Source: Pusillimonas sp. T7-7
GTDB lineage: Bacteria > Pseudomonadota > Gammaproteobacteria > Burkholderiales > Burkholderiaceae_B
DNA: 64,000 nucleotides
Assembly: GCF_000209655.1 (NCBI RefSeq)
Contig: NC_015458.1
Coordinates: forward strand, 2,356,001 to 2,420,000
Direction of reading: 5' to 3'
Shown: one piece after another, positions 28,757 to 35,818 of the stretch
Numbering within the stretch: the stretch's first letter is position 1
Layout: each line of letters opens with the position of its first letter
Made by a program: the position numbers and the translations under genes
The notes under the pieces: model-generated
What the model was told of the DNA's origin: nothing
Seen by the model: only the letters and a program-made list of their open reading frames with translations
The model's database searches: none

Positions 28757-29285
28757 GTGCTGATGAAGAACGCACCCCCTTCGGCAGCGGGCTCGCCCGC
28801 CAGATCGCGCATCCAGCGATACCGACGCAGCGCGTCCACCGTGCTGGAGTGCATGGGCACTTGGCACGACTTGCCGAACTTGGTCTGGTGGATCCTTAGC
28901 ATTCCGGCCTTGAGGTCGACATCCAGGTTGCGCAGCGACAGCGCCTCGCCGATGTGCAGGCCGGTTGAGGCAATCAGGCCGAACAGCGTCTCGAAGACGG
29001 CACCGCGCAGTCCGTGCGCGGCTCGAACTGCTGCAGCCAGCGTGTGAACGTGCGCAGCTTCTTCAGTCGCCGGACTCAGGTGTACGGGTCGTGGCTGGCG
29101 TAGCTGTCGTGCCGGGCCCAGTCGGCCATGACCTCAGCCGTCAGCGGCCCGCGGCGGCCGACCGTTCGGACATGGCGCGCAAAGCTTCGCAAGCTGTAGC
29201 TATCGTTGCGCTCGGAGAACCCCAAGCGGCGGCGTTCGGCCAGATACTTCTCGACGCGCGACGGTAAGGAAGTGAGCGCGCTCAT
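28757..29285 (-). pseudogene. Decayed tyrosine recombinase (integrase 2), truncated
   Basis: The N-terminal part (29285 down to 29076) reads MSALTSLPSRVEKYLAERRR then SFARHVRTVGRRGPLTAEVM, a SAM-like integrase N-terminus. A frame change follows. The downstream piece (about 29060-28757) reads ASTGLHIGEALSLRNLDVDL then TKFGKSCQVPMHSSTVDALR, the start of the catalytic domain. The C-terminal His/Arg/Tyr region is missing. The gene is therefore dead through a frameshift and 3' truncation. Confidence 0.8.
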
Positions 29286-29514
29286 AAGCCTGACGGATCG
29301 TCTTGCGAACGAGATCAGGGCCAACGGGTTCATCGCGAGGCGCCACAATGCGCACGAAGACGGCTCGGTTGCTAGTCTTGGGCCACTCTTGCTTCAGGTG
29401 TGCGGCGATGGCCTCGCCGGCGGTCACTGGCAGCGGCAGCACATCCTCGCGGCGGCCCTTGGTACGACGCAGCGTGATTGTGCCTGCGCGCCAGTCGATA
29501 GTTTTCACGTCCGC
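29275..29514 (-). pseudogene. Fragment of a second tyrosine recombinase (integrase 1)
   Basis: The minus strand reads IDWRAGTITLRRTKGRREDV then LPLPVTAGEAIAAHLK and NRAVFVRIVAPRDEP, the middle of a tyrosine-recombinase catalytic domain. Both ends are lost: upstream it is fused to a helicase fragment, and downstream it runs out of frame into integrase 2. Two tandem recombinases in the same direction suggest a recombinase-trio (RIT-type) element in decay. Confidence 0.75.
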
Positions 29515-29520
29515 GCTTTT

Positions 29521-29775
29521 GATTTCTGGCGTAGTGAGCTGTGCCACACGCAGCAGCGCTCTGGGACTTCGTTCAACGATGAGCTGCATGACCGCAAGGA
29601 TGTCCTTGACCTCTGGACGTCCCGTCAATTCACCAACATACACGACGGGAACGCCTTCGGCCTTCAGCTCATCGGCGGCAGAAGCAACTACCGCCCCCTT
29701 CCGAGCGATGACGACCTGCTCACGCAATGGAATCTTTGCGGCTAAACCATCCCTAATCCTGTCTGCAAGCTCCGC
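29521..29775 (-). pseudogene. UvrD-like helicase fragment fused to an integrase fragment
   Basis: The minus strand reads ELADRIRDGLAAKIPLREQV then VPVVYVGELTGRPEVKDILA, which matches the C-terminal (2A) part of UvrD/Rep helicases. It continues in frame into the integrase 1 fragment, so one open frame (29922 to 29200) joins two unrelated fossils. Its extension toward 29922 is not helicase-like. Confidence 0.65.
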
Positions 29776-29922
29776 CCAGAGCACCGCCCGACCAGGCGCT
29801 CGGAAAAGCTCCGGTACTCGGGCGCCGCGGCCACGCGCGCACTCTGGCCTCACAAGCGGCAAAGAGCGTTCCAGCGGGTGCTGTTTACCCGTGTCGCCAG
29901 CATCATGCGGGGCGACACGCAC

Positions 29923-30281
29923 CTGGGTAGGAGTAAAGCAGGTGAAAAATTATTTCTCTCTTGGGCTGGTAGCGACTGGCATAAACCGGGGGAAGTAGAT
30001 GACGATCCGTGACAACGGACGCCGGTGCTGCCAAAGGCAGACCACATTCGATAGATGGCGCGTAATCCATTGATGACAGCGGCAAAGACCGCAGTTTTCA
30101 GCATCCCGACGAACCACGATAGTGGGCCAGCGGCGGGCTCTACCGAAAATGATCCAAGCAACTGGTCCCCATCGTGGCATCTTGGCGAACCAGTCACGAA
30201 GGCGCTGACCGCGCCTGCTTTGGCAAGCATCTTGGGCCATGCCCTCAGGGTGCTTACCAAGGTTTTTTTATGGAGGAAACA
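29923..30281. other. Gap with no recognisable gene
   Basis: Several open frames exist on both strands but none has a convincing protein pattern or start. It is probably scrambled mobile-element debris upstream of the AlpA-like gene. Confidence 0.5.
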
Positions 30282-30533
30282 ATGCAACAACAGTCCCAGC
30301 AACGACCTTCTGACCACGCAGTAGGTAGATTCGAAGTCTCACAGTCGTCCGACCAAGCTCTTCTTTACCGAATACATATTGCCGAAGCCAAACTTGGGGT
30401 TTCCAGGTCCACGATCTACCGACTCGTAAAGGAAGGCCAGCTGGTACTAATCAAAATTGGAAAGCGATCCAGTGGGATCACTGCTGCAAGTGTGCACGCT
30501 CTCATCGAACGCAATAAGGAGCTCGCCTGCTAA
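30282..30533 (+). CDS. AlpA-like helix-turn-helix regulator/excisionase
   Basis: 83 residues from an ATG with GGAGG six bases upstream; the frame extends further left without a better start. The core (YRIHIAEAKLGVSRSTIYRL then VKEGQLVLIKIGKRSSGI) is the AlpA/MerR-type winged helix seen in phage and island excisionases. It sits between decayed recombinases and another HTH gene, so it is probably part of a former integrative element and could regulate excision. Confidence 0.8.
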   Translation: MQQQSQQRPSDHAVGRFEVSQSSDQALLYRIHIAEAKLGVSRSTIYRLVKEGQLVLIKIGKRSSGITAASVHALIERNKELAC

Positions 30534-30680
30534 GCTCTGCATCCAAATGCCCCCAAGGCATACCCATGCCCCACCGGCGCAATGCGCTCATGTGGCCGGC
30601 TATCTTCACTGCGCTACCAGGCAGCAATTCACTCCCTCGCAACTATTGCGATATAGGGAGAAATAACCAGGAGTCATGCG

Positions 30681-30895
30681 ATGACAACCGAAGAGCAATT
30701 GATTGAACGTTATGGACCGTTATTGTCTTTGATCGATTTATCCGAGCTGCTAAAACGTAGCCCTGATGGACTACGGATCTCGTTACGAACCCAAAGCGAA
30801 TTCGCCGAACAATGGAATGCCCCGCACGGCGGAAAGTTGGCCGACGAGTGTACTTTCGTGCAAGCGTCGTCGCCGACTTGATTGACGCGTCATAG
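30681..30895 (+). pseudogene. Small helix-turn-helix protein gene with a frameshift
   Basis: The start (MTTEEQLIERYGPLLSLIDL then LKRSPDGLRISL) fits a small DNA-binding family of plasmids and islands. After the codons for WNA the frame changes: the +1-shifted frame reads ARRKVGRRVYFRASVVADLI and ends at a TAG at 30893-30895, which is the expected family C-terminus. The actual frame instead ends early at 30881. Two extra C bases, or one missing base, near 30820 explain this. AGGAG precedes the ATG. Confidence 0.75.
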
Positions 30896-30930
30896 CGTTT
30901 ATTTACAAGTACTGAACTCTCGCCATAAGC

Positions 30931-30955
30931 AACTATCCGGAAATTCCGGATAGTT
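30931..30955. repeat. Perfect 25-base palindrome
   Basis: Twelve-base arms (AACTATCCGGAA and its reverse complement) around a single central A. The core CCGGAAATTCCGG resembles the CCGAAATTCGG core of the palindrome at 16481-16507. It lies 36 bases past the frameshifted HTH gene and could be a terminator or a protein site. Confidence 0.85.
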
Positions 30956-31151
30956 CAAAGACGGCTCCTCACTTCCGAAAGAGCTTACGAGTGGCCAGGG
31001 TCGAACAATGATACTTAAGCACACGCTTGGCGCTGCGTAGCCTGGCTTTGAAAATCCAACAGCCTGATTAGATTTCGTTCTGTTTTTCACCTATGGAAAG
31101 AAATTCGCGACATTATCTAATCAAACGACTGCAATTTGACTTTGCACGTGG

Positions 31152-31187
31152 GGCCCAGTCAGAGGCCCAGTCAAGGGCCCAGTCGGA
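31152..31187. repeat. Three tandem 12-bp iterons
   Basis: GGCCCAGTC begins at 31152, 31164 and 31176, giving an exact 12-base period (units end AGA, AAG, GGA). Three near-perfect units one-and-a-bit helical turns apart look like protein-binding iterons. Confidence 0.7.
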
Positions 31188-31343
31188 AGTTATTTTGCGA
31201 TTGTTATGGTGCGACAAACCAAGGTTTGTCTAAACCGAGAATGACAGAAATTCCGATCAGCGCGCGTCTGGCTAGGCAGACCATCACCATCGGCGCAGAA
31301 GCCTACTATCAGCACCCAGCCAGGGCCGAGGCTAGAGTCACGG

Positions 31344-32819
31344 CTAGGTGCGACTAAGCAGAGCCTGTGTAACCTGCTCAATGTAATCAAATACCTCTGG
31401 TTGAACCGAATATTGGTATTGCTTACGACGGTTCTTCGAGACCGTTCCATTATTCGTCAGGCACATCATCACGAGGCTGGCCAGGTCGCTACCGCGCACG
31501 TCATAGGTCTCATTGACCGTACGCATGACTTGGTCATACCTTTCAAGAAAGATCATCTCTTCATGAAGCTCGACTTCGAGTGCCCGCTTCGCCATTTCCA
31601 GGGTGAACCGCACACAGGGCGTAGCATCCCAGAAACGATAGATCTCGGCAGCACCGGTAAAGTCAAACGAGTACTGACCCTGATCTATCCAGCGGACATC
31701 CCAAAACTCACGTGCAGGACGGGAAAATTGCTGCAGCGTCTCCAAGTACAGCCGCTCCTCGTGCTTCATTGCAACGGAGACCGGTAGAAGCAGCCCGTTC
31801 TCCAGTGCGCCGGCGCGACACAAGATTTGATGGATCAGAAAACGGGAAAGGCGGCCGTTTCCGTCCATGAAGGGATGAAGAAAGACAAAGCCGAACGAGA
31901 TAATTCCCGCAGCGACCAATGGATCGATGCGCGCTGGCGCGCCGTTCCCAAGCGCTATCAATTGCTCCATTAGTTCACGACAAAGATCGGGCTCAGGCGG
32001 AACGTATGTCACCCCCGCAGCGCCTTGCAGACCACTCGCCAAATAGTTCTGTTCATGGCGGAATGCTGTGGCCATGTCAAAAGGGTTAGAAATCGTCGCA
32101 TTCTGCAGGTGAACCAAATAGTCCTCACTGAGCGGAATCCGCTCGTGAGCTTGCCGCAGCAATTGGATGAATTTGCGCGCCTTGTCCTCGCTTGGGGACT
32201 CTTTCTCTATTGCAAACGAATCCTGGGTTTCGTGAAGGTATGCCCAGTTAATGGCACGATCCATCATTTCCGAGGGCAGCCCCTGCATGAAGTCCTGCGT
32301 GCGGGCAAGGATATCGTGCTCCAAGAGTGCTGCAATCTCGGGAGTGCGTTCAACGGTGGCACAATACGCAAACGTTCCAATACCGTTGAACTCCACCCGC
32401 CAGCGAGAATTACGTTCTCCGGGCATTGTCACGTACAAATCCGGGTCGAACAGCGGGACGAAAGCACCTCGCACGGGAGAGTGCTGGTTCAGTTTCTCTT
32501 TGGTGAAGGCTTCGTATAGAAAACAGGCTTTTCGGATGTAGATACCGTTGGGGGTTCTCTCCAGCTCAGCTTCCAAAATGCTCGCAGGGATTTGCGGAAG
32601 AGCCTGAGCCAAAATGGCGAGATTGACACCTTCATGCTTTAGCGCGAATAGTAGATGACCCAATTGATCATCTGGCGCGGGCGCAATATTTGGCGGTACT
32701 GCCAAGTTTTCTCCGATCTGTTCGATCCGAGTTACCGGCTGAACGATTGCCGCCCGGCGCAAAGGAAATGCTGATAGCCTCAGAGACTCTTGCAGCCACG
32801 CGTATCCAGCTGGGTTCAT
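31344..32819 (-). CDS. Fic family protein (second)
   Basis: 491 residues. The Fic motif is HPFMDGNGRLSRFLIHQIL (about residue 315), with all core residues present. An upstream SFAIEKE segment corresponds to the (S/T)xxxE(G/N) inhibitory helix but has Lys in place of Gly or Asn after the Glu. The N-terminal 190 residues (AWLQESLRLSAFPLRRAAIV onward) form a family-specific domain shared, at low identity, with the Fic protein at 33327. AAGGA precedes the ATG. It is transcribed away from that gene, so two related but diverged Fic proteins share one 507-base control region. The target is unknown. Confidence 0.93.
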   Translation of the reverse strand: MNPAGYAWLQESLRLSAFPLRRAAIVQPVTRIEQIGENLAVPPNIAPAPDDQLGHLLFALKHEGVNLAILAQALPQIPASILEAELERTPNGIYIRKACFLYEAFTKEKLNQHSPVRGAFVPLFDPDLYVTMPGERNSRWRVEFNGIGTFAYCATVERTPEIAALLEHDILARTQDFMQGLPSEMMDRAINWAYLHETQDSFAIEKESPSEDKARKFIQLLRQAHERIPLSEDYLVHLQNATISNPFDMATAFRHEQNYLASGLQGAAGVTYVPPEPDLCRELMEQLIALGNGAPARIDPLVAAGIISFGFVFLHPFMDGNGRLSRFLIHQILCRAGALENGLLLPVSVAMKHEERLYLETLQQFSRPAREFWDVRWIDQGQYSFDFTGAAEIYRFWDATPCVRFTLEMAKRALEVELHEEMIFLERYDQVMRTVNETYDVRGSDLASLVMMCLTNNGTVSKNRRKQYQYSVQPEVFDYIEQVTQALLSRT

Positions 32820-32947
32820 GCCGAAAATCCTTAATTACTTGTGTTTGCCAAGAGATTTTACTTCAGCCCACCAAGAAAATCTTAATTTCTATAGATTTTT
32901 AGTATCTTTTATTAACTTAATTCGTGACGCAATGCGTCCCACTTTGG

Positions 32948-33069
32948 GCAACTTTGCTAAAAGCGGTCGAACAAGCACATGGCACTTTGGATCATGCTAT
33001 TCGTCTGCCCATGCTACGTGTAGCGCCTGGACGAAGCAGCTGCCCTCTCGAGGCTAGAGTTAAGTACTT
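32948..33069 (+). pseudogene. Short fossil of a DUF4172-type Fic gene
   Basis: Bases 32948-32998 encode ATLLKAVEQAHGTLDHA, nearly identical to ATLLKAVEQAHGILDQ of the Fic protein at the start of this window (nt 802-850). The next codons are less similar. There is no start, no Fic motif and no continuation, so only about 17-40 codons of a lost paralogue remain. Confidence 0.65.
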
Positions 33070-33086
33070 ATTACAGCAGAATATAG

Positions 33087-33267
33087 CATAATCAAATTAG
33101 TGCAAAAAAACAGATATATAATTGTTTTTGTGCGGACGTAATCGATTTTGCGCAACAGCCAGATAGGAAAATCAATCCAGCTTGCTTCTGATCAAGCATA
33201 AAAATCAAATTTTCACTGAAAATCACTTTTATGATTGATTTTATGCGGGCATAATCGAATTAACGCG
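33087..33267. promoter_or_regulatory. Three imperfect direct repeats between the divergent Fic genes
   Basis: CATAATCAAATTAGTGCA at 33087, CGTAATCGATTTTGCGCA at 33137 and CATAATCGAATTAACGCG at 33250 share the pattern CRTAATCRAWTT..YGC. The last two extend as about 45 bases of similarity (from about 33117 and 33230). The AT-rich setting upstream of the Fic gene at 33327 suggests an operator for an autoregulator or a silencer. Confidence 0.6.
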
Positions 33268-33326
33268 TTGCCAGCATAAATTCATCATTTTTGCGCATAC
33301 TGCAGCAACAGCATCAGGAATATTCC

Positions 33327-34946
33327 ATGAGTGTCCTTCCCAACGACCCTATTGGGGCGGCGTGGCTTGCCCAGGAGTATCAGCTTCTCCCGATCGGGCG
33401 TCTGCCAGTACAAAGCCAGATCGGCGGGCGGCGGGCCTCGCACATTAGTGACGGCGACAGGCTGGAAACCTACCCGGAGACCATGCGCCCTTCACGTGAG
33501 CCCGCAGCCCACCTTCAATTTCACCTGCGCCACGAAGTGCCGCACCTCGAATTCCTGTCTCGCCTGTTCGCCAAGACCGGTCCCGCCTTTGTTCAGGCCT
33601 GGGTCGATGCCGAACCGACCGGGCAGTATGCCCGCCGGGCTGCCTTTCTGTATGAATGGTTGACCGAAAATACCCTACAGGTGCCGGAACGCATCGGTGG
33701 CAATTATGTCCATGCCATCGACAACACAAAGCTTGTGGCTGCCTCGTCAGATTGCGCTGTGAAAGTGCCGCGCTGGCGCATCAACGACAATTTGCCGGGT
33801 ACCCGATACTTTTGCCCGACCATCGTCAAGACTGAGGCAACGATCCAGGCCATGGCCTTGGATGTACCACAGCTCTTCCAGAACCTGACGGACGAATTCG
33901 GCGAAGACCTGCTGCAACGCGCCGCCGTATGGATGACGCTACGTGAAAGCAAGGCCAGTTTTGCCATTGAGGGCGAGGCAGACCGCGCCAGCCGCATCGA
34001 ACGGTTCGCCGACGTCATAGCCCGACGAACGGGCCGCGGCGACAGCCCGTTAAGCGACACCCCGCTTGCTCAACTGCAAGGCGAGATACTGGGCGAGCGC
34101 ACTACGCTCACCCATTTCGGCTTGCGCCAGTCGCCCGTCTTCGTAGGAGAAACGGTACGCTATCAGGATGTGGTGCATTATGTGGCGCCGCCAGCAGATG
34201 ACGTCGCGGCCATGCTGGAAGGCCTCCGCGTTTTCCTTGAGCGCACACAAGGACAATCGCCTGTCATGCGCAGTGCGGTAGCCGCTTTCAGCTTTGTCTA
34301 CATTCATCCGCTGGCTGACGGCAATGGTCGCGTACATCGTTTTCTGATCAACGACACATTGCGGCGCGATGGCGCGGTACCCGAGCCCGTAATTCTGCCC
34401 GTATCGGCAGTCATCACCGACGATTCTGGAGAGCGTCGCAGTTACGACCTCGTACTGGATGAGGTATCCAAGCCCCTGATGCAAGCGGCGCGTGAACATA
34501 TAGCGTTCGCATCCAGACACACCACCTACCCAGATGGTGTCGTTTCCAACTTCGAGTTCAACGGCAATGAACAGGTTCGCCCTGTGTGGCGCTATCTTGA
34601 TTTAGGTCCGCATGTCGTCTACCTGTCCAACATCGTCAAGCGTACGCTGACGGAACAGATGCGCGAGCAATCACACTATCTACGCAACCATGGGCGCGCT
34701 CGTCAGGCGCTCAAAGAGGTAGTCGAAATGCCTGACCCACAGGCAGACCGTGTTCTTAGATCCATTGAGCAAAATAATGGTGAATTGAGTAACGCACTGG
34801 CCAAGCAAATACCAATACTGAGTGAGCCCGGCGTATGGGCGGAGATCATCGAGGTCGTATCCCTGGCTTTCCAAGAAGACCTGCCCGCCGATAGTCATAT
34901 TCTCGACCGCTACCATCCATCTCGGCCCGCCGGGAGGGAATCATGA
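33327..34946 (+). CDS. Fic family protein (third)
   Basis: 539 residues from ATG 33327, which has AGGAA ten bases upstream; the frame opens at 33291. The Fic motif HPLADGNGRVHRFLIND (about residue 328) is complete. SFAIEGE (about residue 210) is a textbook inhibitory-helix motif, so the enzyme is probably auto-inhibited. The N-terminal domain (AAWLAQEYQLLPIGRLPVQS) is shared with the divergent gene at 31344-32819. A partly deleted near-copy of its 3' half lies at 39407-39735. The C-terminal 200 residues are probably helical and fit the Fic family's target-binding extension. Confidence 0.93.
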   Translation: MSVLPNDPIGAAWLAQEYQLLPIGRLPVQSQIGGRRASHISDGDRLETYPETMRPSREPAAHLQFHLRHEVPHLEFLSRLFAKTGPAFVQAWVDAEPTGQYARRAAFLYEWLTENTLQVPERIGGNYVHAIDNTKLVAASSDCAVKVPRWRINDNLPGTRYFCPTIVKTEATIQAMALDVPQLFQNLTDEFGEDLLQRAAVWMTLRESKASFAIEGEADRASRIERFADVIARRTGRGDSPLSDTPLAQLQGEILGERTTLTHFGLRQSPVFVGETVRYQDVVHYVAPPADDVAAMLEGLRVFLERTQGQSPVMRSAVAAFSFVYIHPLADGNGRVHRFLINDTLRRDGAVPEPVILPVSAVITDDSGERRSYDLVLDEVSKPLMQAAREHIAFASRHTTYPDGVVSNFEFNGNEQVRPVWRYLDLGPHVVYLSNIVKRTLTEQMREQSHYLRNHGRARQALKEVVEMPDPQADRVLRSIEQNNGELSNALAKQIPILSEPGVWAEIIEVVSLAFQEDLPADSHILDRYHPSRPAGRES

Positions 34947-35215
34947 ACGCACAGCGACGCGGGAATTTATAGTTGATCATTACCAGCACTGATCTCAACT
35001 GTACCGAACTGCACCTCGACCCGCGTTTCAGTACGCACCCCAGCTCCCGGCAACGATCACGGAGAGAACGATGAGCCATCCGGATGACCATAGCTGAATC
35101 CGATACCGTCATCTAGGGCACATTTGCTTTGGTTCGAAAAAGACATACAAATATCGGACACCGAATCAATAGGCGTCTGTTTTTTGTCTAAAACCTATTT
35201 TTATGAAAATCCGTT

Positions 35216-35788
35216 ATGGCTCGTAAATCCACCGCTAAGCGCGCAACCAAAGTTACCTCAAGCGCATACACTCCAATCCTGACCCCGGCGGTGTTGGCCC
35301 AGGCGATACAGGACACGCAAGGTATGAGTGTGCAGGAAAAGCTCCTGTTGGCTGACGAACTTTACCTGCATCAACCCAACTTGCTAGGCTTTGTACTCGT
35401 ATTGAATACCAACTTCGGTGCGAGCTTCGAACAGATCGAGCCGTTGATCGAGACCATGATAGTGACTTGGCAGGCGATGAAGATTAGTGGCCATCAATGG
35501 CCGCTAATCACCGAGCAGCTACAAAGCGACTGCCTGCAGCGACTTACCGCTAAGATGCACTTGACGCAAAAGGTGTCCACCGCCCTGCGTGAGCAGGCCC
35601 TCCAACAACACGTCAACAGTCACCCCGAACCCTACCTATTGGCATTCGTCCACGAGCAGCTGAATAAGCAAGTCTGGGTACAGATTACCAACAGCACAGT
35701 GAAGCACATCGTACTGGTAGCGTTGAATCTGGCGGAGTGTGTTGCGGCTGTAGCGCCGCAGGCAATTCAAGAATCCCGGGCAAAATAA
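35216..35788 (+). CDS. Unknown 190-residue protein upstream of the primase-helicase
   Basis: The basic N-terminus (MARKSTAKRATKVTSSAY) is followed by a mostly helical body (ILTPAVLAQAIQDTQGMSVQ, LLADELYLHQPNLLGFVLVL, PLIETMIVTWQAMKISGHQW). There is no signal, no clear membrane segment and no family I recognise. The start ATG at 35216 lacks a strong ribosome site. The stop is 30 bases before the primase-helicase ATG, so the two are probably co-transcribed. A role as its partner or regulator is inferred from position only. Confidence 0.75.
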   Translation: MARKSTAKRATKVTSSAYTPILTPAVLAQAIQDTQGMSVQEKLLLADELYLHQPNLLGFVLVLNTNFGASFEQIEPLIETMIVTWQAMKISGHQWPLITEQLQSDCLQRLTAKMHLTQKVSTALREQALQQHVNSHPEPYLLAFVHEQLNKQVWVQITNSTVKHIVLVALNLAECVAAVAPQAIQESRAK

Positions 35789-35818
35789 GCACCTGGCAAT
35801 TACCGTTACCGCTACTAA

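Larger units (their letters stand above)
30896..31343. other. Intergenic region with palindrome and iterons, no gene
   Basis: No convincing coding frame. It holds a perfect 25-base palindrome (30931-30955) and three tandem 12-base repeats (31152-31187), both listed separately. Confidence 0.6.

Noticed and set aside
30174..30281. Longer start of the AlpA-like protein
   Set aside because: The upstream codons lack protein character, and GGAGG points to the ATG at 30282.
31152..31187. Tandem repeats as a CRISPR array
   Set aside because: Units are 12 bases without spacers and no cas gene is present.
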